A stretch of DNA of 64,000 bases from assembly GCA_900540455.1 (NCBI GenBank), contig UQGD01000005.1, positions 1 to 64,000 of the forward strand. Reading direction: 5' to 3'. Positions within the stretch are counted from its first letter, which is position 1; each line of letters starts with the position of its first letter. Below, in pieces: positions 24,071 through 31,092 of the stretch. Source of the DNA: an uncultured Faecalibacterium sp. (GTDB lineage: Bacteria > Bacillota > Clostridia > Oscillospirales > Ruminococcaceae). Position numbers and translations under genes: made by a program. The notes under the pieces were generated by a model. The model made no database searches. It saw only the letters and a program-made list of their open reading frames with translations, and was not told the DNA's origin.

Positions 24071-24319
24071 TCAGTGGATCTGCGTCTTCAGGTCGTGCAT
24101 CCGCTTGTCGCTCTCGATCGCTTCCGGGGTAAAGGAGTTGTTCTTCCACCAGCCCCACAGGCTTGCACCCACAGTCATACTGGTGGTGATGAGCGTCTCC
24201 AGCTCTGCGTTCTCGATCGGGAGAACCGGGTGCCCAGTAGCACTCAAAATCTGGTTGGTCAGGGCAAGACCCAGAAGTGCCGTGCGCACAATCGTGCCAG
24301 TTTCAATTTTGTTTGCCAT
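24071..24319 (-). CDS. Phage holin (SPP1-type)
   Basis: 82 residues. Starts with GTIVRTALLGLALTNQILSATG, one hydrophobic segment (about 8-27), then a second amphipathic segment and WGWWKNNSFTPEA, the pattern of SPP1-family holins. Such proteins open the inner membrane for the endolysin at the end of the lytic cycle. Last gene of the late operon. Confidence 0.8.
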   Translation of the reverse strand: MANKIETGTIVRTALLGLALTNQILSATGHPVLPIENAELETLITTSMTVGASLWGWWKNNSFTPEAIESDKRMHDLKTQIH

Positions 24320-24338
24320 AAGTCATTTCCTTTCTTTA

Positions 24339-24863
24339 TCAGTCATCTTCTTGGGCAGAGATCGTTTGTACCGGCAGCGCTCGCATGGCAGGCTCGATTT
24401 TACCGTGAACAAAGCCATCTCCACCAAGTTTTTCATAATCCGAAAAAAGTTCCCAGAACACATCGGCCTCCATGATGTTCCAGGCGCCCTTACCGGTGTA
24501 ATAGCGGTACGCTTCCAGCAGCCGATCCCGCAGTTCATTGCGCTTTAATGTGCGCTGCTCCTCGTCCATCTTCTGCAGCCGCTGGGCAGTCTGCTGCTGG
24601 CTACTTCTCAGCTCGGCAATCTCTCCCCGAAGCTCATCCTGGATTTTCAGGCTCTGTGCTCTGTATTCGGGATACTTGTTAATGCTGTCCAACGCCTGAG
24701 CTAACTTCTCATCCCGCTCCTGTTCGGCGTCGTGCCTTTCCACGATATAGCTCTTGACTTTGCGATAGATCATTGCCGCAAAGCTGACAGCTAAGCCCAG
24801 CTCCACAACCTGCCAGAGCGTAACACCACCAAAAATCAGCTTAAATTCTTCTGCTCCTGTCAC
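24339..24863 (-). CDS. Lysis-region membrane protein with coiled coil
   Basis: 174 residues; family not recognised. One membrane helix at about 14-32 (LWQVVELGLAVSFAAMIY), then a long charged helical region (about 40-110) with heptad-like spacing and a C-terminal globular part. GTG start at 24863 with GAGGG upstream. Its place between endolysin and holin suggests a lysis-accessory or membrane-anchor role. Confidence 0.65.
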   Translation of the reverse strand: MTGAEEFKLIFGGVTLWQVVELGLAVSFAAMIYRKVKSYIVERHDAEQERDEKLAQALDSINKYPEYRAQSLKIQDELRGEIAELRSSQQQTAQRLQKMDEEQRTLKRNELRDRLLEAYRYYTGKGAWNIMEADVFWELFSDYEKLGGDGFVHGKIEPAMRALPVQTISAQEDD

Positions 24864-24879
24864 ACGTCACCCTCCCCTC

Positions 24880-25569
24880 TCAAAAGCCATTCAGGCGTGC
24901 TCTGCGCATAATGGCCGGGTAGTCCTTGTACGACACATCGCAGTCCAGCCTTTTGCCGAACCCTGCAATATCAAGAGCGTTAGTGCTGCTGTACTGCCAC
25001 AGACCGTTCTGCACGGCGCTGGTGTCCACTTTCGTGTAGGCCGCTTCCCACTTGTCAAACGCTTTCAGTTCGCTAAGATTCGTATAGCTCTGGAAGAAAT
25101 CCCGACTACAGTATACAGCTGCATAGTAGCCAGCCTGCTCGAAAATATCCAGGACCGTCTTGATAATCGTCGTGTTATCAGCTTTCACCTGAGCCCGGCT
25201 GCGGCCAGAGCCATCCTTACCAGTGTTAAACGGCTCGTACTCTACATCAAAGTAGATCGGGTAGTCCCACTTATGCCCTCGCAGCTGGTCCACCACCTGC
25301 CTGGCAGTGGCGGCTGCAGCCTCGGCAGAGGTATCGTAGCTGTAAAAATATGCGCCCATAGGCACACCGTTGGTCTCACAGCCAGCGACATTTGCCGTCC
25401 ACTGCTTGTCCAGGATCAGCCCGCCCTTGCCATGCCGTGCGCTGTACCCAGCCCGCAGGATGGCAAATCCAGGGCTTGTGCCGCCGTTTACCCGGGACAG
25501 CTCTCTGGCCGTGCACGCCCAGTCGATTTTCCCCTGGTGATGGGATACATCAATGCCGTAGGTTTTCAT
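24880..25569 (-). CDS. Endolysin, glycoside hydrolase family 25 (muramidase)
   Basis: Cleaves the MurNAc-GlcNAc bonds of peptidoglycan. 229 residues, a complete GH25 domain without a separate wall-binding domain. DVSHHQGKIDW (Asp7) at the start, IYFDVEYE with Asp108 and Glu110 as the catalytic pair, and the terminal LDCDVSYKDYP. No signal peptide, so release depends on the holin downstream. AGGAGG precedes the ATG. It begins 9 nt after the radical-SAM gene. Confidence 0.93.
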   Translation of the reverse strand: MKTYGIDVSHHQGKIDWACTARELSRVNGGTSPGFAILRAGYSARHGKGGLILDKQWTANVAGCETNGVPMGAYFYSYDTSAEAAAATARQVVDQLRGHKWDYPIYFDVEYEPFNTGKDGSGRSRAQVKADNTTIIKTVLDIFEQAGYYAAVYCSRDFFQSYTNLSELKAFDKWEAAYTKVDTSAVQNGLWQYSSTNALDIAGFGKRLDCDVSYKDYPAIMRRARLNGF

Positions 25570-25578
25570 ACATCCTCC

Positions 25579-26907
25579 TTACTCATTGTTTTTGCGCACC
25601 TGCGCCGCCGCCTGGGCCTGCAAGGCCCACAGTTCGTCCGCTGCCGCCTTGCCGATCAGGCTCTCTGCCTCGGCACGGGGCAGGTGGATGGGCTTGGGGG
25701 CGCAGTCCCCCAAGGTGCAAAAGCGCTTGTTGTAGTAGTAGCAGGCCGCCAGCACCCGGGCCTTGTGGGCCAGACAGATATGGGTGATGCGCTTGTTGGG
25801 CGTGCCGGTGCACTCATAGTTGTAGCCGCTGCACCAGCCGCAGCCGGTGGCTACCGGGCAGTGGATGCACTCCTCGGTGGACTGGCTGGTGAGCGTGATG
25901 CTGTCCAGCATGGCCTTGGTGTCCCGCTGGGCCTGGGTCGCATACAGACCTGCGTAGCAATCCCCCAGGCACATGGGGGCGGCTCTGTCCTGGCCGATGC
26001 TAATCGGCGCATACCGGATGCAGGGGTAGGCTTTGCCGTCCGGCGCAAATGCCAGCATGGCCCCCGTGCCCCCGCACCAGTTGTGGTCCTGGGGGTCCGG
26101 CTCGCCGATGGTCTCATCCAGGATGCTGACCCACACATCCGGGGCAGTATCCAGCAGCCACTCCGACACCTGCCGCAGCTGGTCGTACAGCACAGCAGCA
26201 TCCTGGGCGGTGTACACAGGCTCAAAAGCGTAGTTGCACAGGATGTCCTCGCACCCTGCCTGCACCATCTGCTGGATGCTGGGCAGGATATAAGGAAAGC
26301 TCTCGGGCACAAAGGTCATCTTGCTGCCCGTCCAACCGTACCGTCTGGCATCCTGGAAAGCCGCCCACGCCTTGTCAAAGCTGCCTTGGCCTGCCGGGGT
26401 CAAGCGGTATTTATCATGTAGCTGCGGCACACCGTCGATGCTGACCGTCACGGCCATAAACTCATGGTACTTTGCCAGCAGGTGCTGCACCTCCGGGGTA
26501 AACCACACCTGGCCGTTGGTGGCAAAGCTGGCCCGCATCCGAGGCCCCAGGGGGCACTGCCGCTGCCAGCACTGCTGGAACCAGTAGTCCAGGATGTGCT
26601 CGATCAGCTCGGCTTCCAGCAGCGGCTCCCCGCCGATGAAGTCCAGCACGATGCCCTGGGTGTCCCGGTTGATAAAGTCCCCGGTACCGCCCTCCCACAG
26701 GTCGATCAAATAATCCACGATCCGCTCACCCGTTTCCCGGCTCATGGCTCCGCAGCTCTTGTGGTGCTCGTAGCAGTAAGAGCAGCGCAGGTTGCAGTCT
26801 CCGGTCACCTGGATGGTAACATTGCGGGCAATCGCTCCCTTTTCCGTTCCCTTGCCGGGGAACATCTTGCGGATCAGCTCGGTATATTCCTCGTTATGCC
26901 TGTGCAC
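25579..26907 (-). CDS. Radical SAM/SPASM peptide maturase
   Basis: 442 residues. The radical-SAM cluster motif is C38-x3-C42-x2-C45 (CNLRCSYC), with FIGGEPLL at 91-98 as the SAM-binding GGE motif. A SPASM domain with auxiliary iron-sulphur clusters follows: C278-x17-C296, then C347-x2-C350-x5-C356-x2-C359, C366 and C378. This layout is that of PqqE/AlbA-type peptide-modifying enzymes (sactionine/ranthipeptide thioether formation and related chemistry). The substrate candidate is the Cys-repeat protein three genes upstream. The start overlaps the preceding gene by 14 nt. Its position inside a phage late operon, just before the endolysin, is unusual. From memory, a curated family called 'radical SAM peptide maturase, CXXX-repeat target' exists; membership was not tested. 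Confidence 0.9.
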   Translation of the reverse strand: MHRHNEEYTELIRKMFPGKGTEKGAIARNVTIQVTGDCNLRCSYCYEHHKSCGAMSRETGERIVDYLIDLWEGGTGDFINRDTQGIVLDFIGGEPLLEAELIEHILDYWFQQCWQRQCPLGPRMRASFATNGQVWFTPEVQHLLAKYHEFMAVTVSIDGVPQLHDKYRLTPAGQGSFDKAWAAFQDARRYGWTGSKMTFVPESFPYILPSIQQMVQAGCEDILCNYAFEPVYTAQDAAVLYDQLRQVSEWLLDTAPDVWVSILDETIGEPDPQDHNWCGGTGAMLAFAPDGKAYPCIRYAPISIGQDRAAPMCLGDCYAGLYATQAQRDTKAMLDSITLTSQSTEECIHCPVATGCGWCSGYNYECTGTPNKRITHICLAHKARVLAACYYYNKRFCTLGDCAPKPIHLPRAEAESLIGKAAADELWALQAQAAAQVRKNNE

Positions 26908-27193
26908 CGATCATCACCTCCTGCTGGCGGAAATCAAAGGTGAACTGCACCGGGCCGTGCTCCGGCCCCAGATGCGCAGCCAGCACTTCGTCCTGCGCCA
27001 CCCGCAGCGCCAGATATGCGCTCTTGCACTGGGCGCAGGCATCCTCCAGCATCGCTTTCGCCTCCGGGATCTCACTGCCCCCCAGCTGGCGGGCCAGCAC
27101 CTCCACCAGCATCTTTTCGCTCTGCCAGATATAGTTCAGCCGCTCCACCAGGGAGCTTTCCTCCCAGGTCAGCTCAATAACTTCGCTTTTCAT
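26894..27193 (-). CDS. Small helical protein of the radical-SAM cassette
   Basis: 99 residues, family not recognised with certainty. Start MKSEVIELTWEESS at 27193, where the frame overlaps the preceding gene by 20 nt; its own end overlaps the maturase start by 14 nt, so all are translationally coupled. Mostly helical (residues 10-75) with an AQCKSAYLAL segment, ending in a short beta-like QFTFDFRQQEVMI. Could be a peptide-recognition or adaptor protein for the maturase; it is not a clear PqqD-like domain. Confidence 0.7.
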   Translation of the reverse strand: MKSEVIELTWEESSLVERLNYIWQSEKMLVEVLARQLGGSEIPEAKAMLEDACAQCKSAYLALRVAQDEVLAAHLGPEHGPVQFTFDFRQQEVMIGAQA

Positions 27194-27791
27194 TGACGAT
27201 ATCCCCCCACAAACGTCCTTCCATCGTGCCGACCCGGAAGCTTTCCGATACCTGGGCCAGATCCCGGACGACCACAAACTTGTCCAGCAGCTGCAAAAAG
27301 AGCTGCATATCCTGCTGCTCTGCGGGCAGGGCCTCCATCTGCTCCAGTGCTACCGAGCAGATGATCAGCAGCGCCCAAATGGTCGCATCTGTGTAGGTAT
27401 CCAGTGCCACAAACTTATCCAGCAGCTCTCCCGGCAGCTCCGCCGCCGGGTAAAGCTCCTGGGGAGCGCTGCGCAGCGCCAGTCCATAGGCCAGCAGCTG
27501 GGTCTCATCCTCACTGTGCGGGTCTGCTCTGCACTCTGTCATCAGCAGATCCACCGCCTGCCGTGCATGGGCAAGCCAGCCAGCAAAGTCGATCACTTTG
27601 GGATTCTGGAACGCCCCCAGATAGCGGAGGATGCGGAAGAACTGCTCCTCCTCCGGCAGAAGCTTCTTGGCTTCAGCCAGATCTTCTGCCGCCAGGATCT
27701 CTCCACACAGGTACTTCCAGAGCAGGCGGTGCTTATCATATAAGTAGGTCTCCGGGAAGATGTGCTCCCGGAAGCTTCGGCTGTTTTCCAT
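27174..27791 (-). CDS. Unknown protein of the radical-SAM cassette
   Basis: 205 residues, no family recognised. Nearly all helical, acidic, one Cys in YLCGE and one in TECRAD. Starts 8 nt after the Cys-repeat gene and overlaps the next gene by 20 nt. Tight coupling with substrate and maturase genes suggests a chaperone, recognition or regulatory role in peptide modification. No transporter or protease gene is present in the cassette. Confidence 0.7.
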   Translation of the reverse strand: MENSRSFREHIFPETYLYDKHRLLWKYLCGEILAAEDLAEAKKLLPEEEQFFRILRYLGAFQNPKVIDFAGWLAHARQAVDLLMTECRADPHSEDETQLLAYGLALRSAPQELYPAAELPGELLDKFVALDTYTDATIWALLIICSVALEQMEALPAEQQDMQLFLQLLDKFVVVRDLAQVSESFRVGTMEGRLWGDIVNEKRSY

Positions 27792-27799
27792 AGTTCACC

Positions 27800-28516
27800 T
27801 CATCCAATCAGAGAGCCACCGAGGCAGCTCATGTAGCACCCACCGCCGCACCCGCTTGCACAGCCGCCGCAGTTACCACCGCAGCCAGCGCTGCACGCCT
27901 GCTCACAGCTATCGCCGCAGCTGCCATCACAGTCACCGTCGCAGTCACCGTCACAGGAGCTGTCACAGCTGCCGGTGCAGCTGGAAGAACACCCACTGCC
28001 GCACTTGCCAGAGCAGCTGCCGGTACAACTACCAGTGCATCCGGTCTTGCAACCACCCGTGCAGTCGTTTGCGCAGGTTTTTGTGCAGCTGCCGGTACAG
28101 CTACCAGTGCAGCTGCCCGTGCAGCCGGTGCAGCCGGAGTAGCATCCGGTAGCACACAGCCCACTGCAACTGGATTTGCACCCAGTAGCACTCTGTGCGC
28201 TGGTCGGCGACTTCTGGGCGAGATTCGCAGCCAGGATGGCCGCATCGGTCAGCGTTGCCGCCCGGATGGCTGCACCGGCAGCCGGAGTCAGCTTGCCGCC
28301 GTTCACGGCATCCAGCGGCTGGGTGATTTTGTTGATGTGCTCCTGTGCCACCTTGCCCCCCTTGGCGGGCTTGGTGGTGTACTCGTAAGCGGCGCCGTTG
28401 TATGCAGCCATGCTGCCAGTGCTCTTCGCATTGGAGCGCCGGGCGATCTCTTTTTTGACGGTGGCTTTCAGATTCAAAAAATCTGCCGACGAGATCAGGT
28501 CATTTGCTTTCGGCAT
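27800..28516 (-). CDS. CXXX-repeat protein, predicted radical-SAM substrate
   Basis: 238 residues in two clearly different parts. Residues 1-112 have no cysteine and look like an ordinary folded or leader domain. From Cys113 to Cys231 there are 31 cysteines: 28 of the 30 intervals are exactly four residues and two are three. Intervening residues are mostly Gly, Ser, Thr and Asp (CTGSCTGSCTGSC; CDGDCDGDC). ATG 28516 has GGAGGG 6 nt upstream, inside the tail-fibre gene whose stop is 3 nt away. The maturase gene is the third gene downstream. The Cys ladder fits a thioether- or metal-rich modified core; the large N-terminal part is too long for an ordinary leader and may anchor the protein to the virion. 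An unmodified metal-binding protein is the alternative. Confidence 0.85.
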   Translation of the reverse strand: MPKANDLISSADFLNLKATVKKEIARRSNAKSTGSMAAYNGAAYEYTTKPAKGGKVAQEHINKITQPLDAVNGGKLTPAAGAAIRAATLTDAAILAANLAQKSPTSAQSATGCKSSCSGLCATGCYSGCTGCTGSCTGSCTGSCTKTCANDCTGGCKTGCTGSCTGSCSGKCGSGCSSSCTGSCDSSCDGDCDGDCDGSCGDSCEQACSAGCGGNCGGCASGCGGGCYMSCLGGSLIG

Positions 28517-28519
28517 ATC

Positions 28520-29416
28520 TTACCCTCCAATCCGCACTCTCAGCCGCCGGATGTCGGTCCGATCGTCCCCCTCTACGGCGTAGCCAACCACAGTGGCCGG
28601 GTCGGCCCGGTCGCCGGGCTTTGCCGCACGGCCCACGCCCGGCTCCTCCGACGGCAGGATGATGTCCCCGGTATGCACCGGACCCATCACCCGCACCCGG
28701 ACACGGCCCGCCAGGGCCACCGGGATATACTGCGGCAGGTTGGTCTCCAGGTAGCTTTTGCCCGGCTCTGCCGGATTACCGCCGATCAGCATGGCGCACT
28801 CATCGGTGTGCACCCCCGCCACCCGGCGGCTGCGGTTGGTAGCCAGCAGATACCGTTCCGCCGGGCTGTCGGTGTCCAGCGCCACGATGTCCCCGGGCTG
28901 GGTCTGCTCCCCCCGGGGCAGAAACTCTGCGTAGTCTGCGTTGTAGGCAGCGCCCAGCGCCTTGGTAAACTGGGCAGTTCCGTCCGTCTTGATGTAAGTG
29001 CCACTGCCGCCAAAGTACACCGTCCCCGTAAAGGTGCCACCCGCTTTGGGCATTCCGCCCAAATTCGCAAGCCCCTGCGATGCAGTGGATGCGCCAGTGC
29101 CGCCACGCCCCACAGCGAAAATGCCGGATGTGATATTGCCAGCATCGTGGGTGTGGCTGCTGTTGGCCTTTGCGTTCAGTTTCGCATTGACTTCCGATTC
29201 GGTATAGTACCGGTCGTCGTGGGTGTGGCTGGAAGCAGCCTTTCCATTCAAAAGGTTGTTTACTTCCGCTTCGGTATAGTACCGGTCATCGTGGGTATGG
29301 CTGGAAGCAGCCGCCCCTAAGTTCTGACGAGCCTGCGCTGCAGTAGTCGCGCCAGTGCCGCCATGAGCTATATCCACGATATCTTTCGGAGTTGTGTTTA
29401 CAATACCCCACGCCAT
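28520..29416 (-). CDS. Phage tail fibre/appendage protein with HTH repeats
   Basis: 298 residues. HGGTGATT and RGGTGAST glycine motifs flank three SHTHD repeats, two of the form SSHTHDDRYYTE(A/S)EV. The C-terminal part begins YNADYAEFLPRGEQ and continues with GDIVALD and similar strands, resembling the C-terminal domain of autoprocessed tail spikes (Peptidase_G2 type). Such HxH repeats coordinate iron in trimeric fibres. The most distal fibre gene before the Cys-repeat gene. GGAGGG precedes the ATG. Confidence 0.8.
   Translation of the reverse strand: MAWGIVNTTPKDIVDIAHGGTGATTAAQARQNLGAAASSHTHDDRYYTEAEVNNLLNGKAASSHTHDDRYYTESEVNAKLNAKANSSHTHDAGNITSGIFAVGRGGTGASTASQGLANLGGMPKAGGTFTGTVYFGGSGTYIKTDGTAQFTKALGAAYNADYAEFLPRGEQTQPGDIVALDTDSPAERYLLATNRSRRVAGVHTDECAMLIGGNPAEPGKSYLETNLPQYIPVALAGRVRVRVMGPVHTGDIILPSEEPGVGRAAKPGDRADPATVVGYAVEGDDRTDIRRLRVRIGG
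29190..29312. repeat. Imperfect 51-bp direct repeat inside the tail-fibre gene
   Basis: 29190-29240 and 29262-29312 are nearly identical over 51 bp (about four differences), encoding the two SSHTHDDRYYTE units; period 72 bp. A partial third copy follows at about 29148. Unit number could change by recombination. Confidence 0.75.
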
Positions 29417-29419
29417 GGT

Positions 29420-29836
29420 TCATCCCTCCTTTGTTTCGCCCTGCAAAATGGCATACGACGCATTCAGCGATTTACTCGGTGCTTTGCGTGCCCAGATCCG
29501 GAGCTTGCCAGCCTGGGTTTCGCAGACCGGGCACAGGCCGCATGTTGCTGCTGTGGACAAGCTATCAGGCAGCACCGTAACAGCCACGTGGTCGGCAGCT
29601 GTGATGCTAGCTGCCGCAACATCGTACCGCAGCGGGTACTCAGCCCACTTACTATCTGCAACCCAGCCAGTTGCTGGGATAGTAATGGTTACAGCTGCGA
29701 CCCGGTCAGCTTTTGCACGGTCCATCTCCTGTATCGCATCCAGCGTGGCGCTGCTCAGCTCCCCGATCCTTTTTGCTACATACCCTTTGGCACGCTGTGC
29801 CGTCTGCTTCAAGGCATCCAACTGTGTAATTTTCAC
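29420..29836 (-). CDS. Tail-fibre-associated protein
   Basis: 138 residues. N-terminus MKITQLDALKQTAQRAK, then a beta-rich segment TITIPATGW ... CGLCPVCETQAGKLRIWA. The same beta-rich segment occurs at the C-terminal half of the fibre protein at 32546-33595, so it is a shared module. GTG start at 29836, AGGAGG 6 nt upstream. Probably a small fibre or fibre-tip subunit; activity unknown. Confidence 0.7.
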   Translation of the reverse strand: MKITQLDALKQTAQRAKGYVAKRIGELSSATLDAIQEMDRAKADRVAAVTITIPATGWVADSKWAEYPLRYDVAAASITAADHVAVTVLPDSLSTAATCGLCPVCETQAGKLRIWARKAPSKSLNASYAILQGETKEG

Positions 29837-29864
29837 ATCATGCCTCCTTCCTTAAAAAAGAAAA

Positions 29865-29888
29865 GGGAGACCGCATCAGCAGTCTCCC
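29865..29888 (-). terminator. Intrinsic terminator inside the late region
   Basis: gggagac (29865-29871) pairs with gtctccc (29882-29888), extended by CGC/GC pairing. In the minus direction it is followed by TTTTCTTTTTT. It separates the fibre genes at 29.9-33.6 kb from the last fibre genes, the radical-SAM cassette and lysis genes. No promoter is visible between it and the next gene, so read-through or antitermination is needed. Confidence 0.75.
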
Positions 29889-29912
29889 TCTCCACACGAT
29901 CTGAGCGGCTGC

Positions 29913-30743
29913 TTATGCGCCGAAGACCTCGGTCAGCATGGCGGAGATCTCCCCGGAGGATGCGATGGCACCGTGGATCACGTCCTCCGGCTCCTTATAG
30001 ACCTGGGTCTCGGTGCCGTTGATCTTGACGTTGCCATTGGTGGCGGAGCGCTCCACCTTGGTGGCGTTTGCCGCAATGCCGCCCAGCTTGGTGCCCTCGG
30101 CATCGGTCATCAGGCGCTTGCCAGCCTCGGCCGCCACAAAGTCGGCAGCCTTCTTGCCGCTGTCGGTCAGGTTGCCGCTGGCGTCCAGGCCAGCAAAGTT
30201 GCCATCCACAGCGGGCTGCACCTTGTCGGCCTTGCCGGAGATGTCAGTCTTCGGGACATACAGGCCATCGGCACGAGCTTCCAGAACGTTGTTCGGCTCC
30301 TTGCTGACATTGACCTTCACATCCACCTCGTAACCCGCAATGGTCACGGTGGTAGAAGCGTCCTTCCCCTCGACCTTGGCCTTGTAGGTATCCACCAGGG
30401 CGGCCATGCCCATGAAGGAATAGTTGACGGAACCGTCGCTGCCCTTTACGGCCAGCACCATGACCGGCTTGCCGTTCAGGCCGGGGTCCTCAGAGCCGGG
30501 GTAGGTCTCAAGCGACCAGGTGAACTTGGGGACAAAGGCGGTCTTGGCCTGATCCAGCACCATCTCCACCGGGAAGTCGAACTCAAAGGCGGCAGTGCCG
30601 GTCTTGTCGGTGCTGGTGAACAGCTTGACCTTGTTGCCCTCCACCTTGCCGCTCTTGAATACGGTGCTCAGCTCGGTGTTGACCCTTTCTGCCAGAGCCT
30701 TGAGAGAAGCGAGCTTGACCAGCTTGTTGATATCGTATGCCAT
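29913..30743 (-). CDS. Tail fibre-like protein
   Basis: 276 residues. N-terminus MAYDINKLVKLASLKALAER resembles that of the fibre at 31093-32523 (KLVTLAALK). The middle is beta-rich; the C-terminus is AMLTEVFGA, a tag shared with other fibre proteins here. Contains GLYVPKTDISGKADK, typical of fibre shafts. Exact role (shaft, adhesin) not assignable. Confidence 0.7.
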   Translation of the reverse strand: MAYDINKLVKLASLKALAERVNTELSTVFKSGKVEGNKVKLFTSTDKTGTAAFEFDFPVEMVLDQAKTAFVPKFTWSLETYPGSEDPGLNGKPVMVLAVKGSDGSVNYSFMGMAALVDTYKAKVEGKDASTTVTIAGYEVDVKVNVSKEPNNVLEARADGLYVPKTDISGKADKVQPAVDGNFAGLDASGNLTDSGKKAADFVAAEAGKRLMTDAEGTKLGGIAANATKVERSATNGNVKINGTETQVYKEPEDVIHGAIASSGEISAMLTEVFGA

Positions 30744-30773
30744 TGTAATTTACCTCCAAAATATAAAATCGTG

Positions 30774-31079
30774 TTACTTACCAAAAACCTCGGTGAGCAT
30801 CTCGCCAACTTCGGGGTCGGTCGCCACAGCCACCGCGGCCGCCCCCAGCGGAGCCAGGGTGCCTGCGGCATCTGCGATGGTGTAGCTGACAGCGGTGCCG
30901 CCCGTCACTACGGACAGCACCTGCCCAATGTAGGCGGTGGGGTTGGACTTTGCGTACTCCTGCGCCGCCGCCAGAGACGGCCAGACGCAGGTGGGATCCA
31001 GAGCAAAAGCGTCCTGACGCTGCATCGCCAGCGGGAACTCCATCTTGGCATAGGTCTTTGCAGTATTATTTACAGCCAT
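30774..31079 (-). CDS. Small tail-fibre-region protein
   Basis: 101 residues; starts MAVNNTAKTYAKMEFP and ends GEMLTEVFGK, the same C-terminal tag as its neighbour. The PTAYIGQVLSVV segment resembles short head-fibre or decoration-type beta domains. AAGGAGGG precedes the ATG. Confidence 0.65.
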   Translation of the reverse strand: MAVNNTAKTYAKMEFPLAMQRQDAFALDPTCVWPSLAAAQEYAKSNPTAYIGQVLSVVTGGTAVSYTIADAAGTLAPLGAAAVAVATDPEVGEMLTEVFGK

Positions 31080-31092
31080 TGTTTATCCCTCC

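Noticed and set aside
27829..28440. Repetitive DNA that at first sight looks like a CRISPR or minisatellite array
   Set aside because: The repeat comes from codons of the CXXX protein; there are no constant direct repeats with unique spacers and no cas genes.
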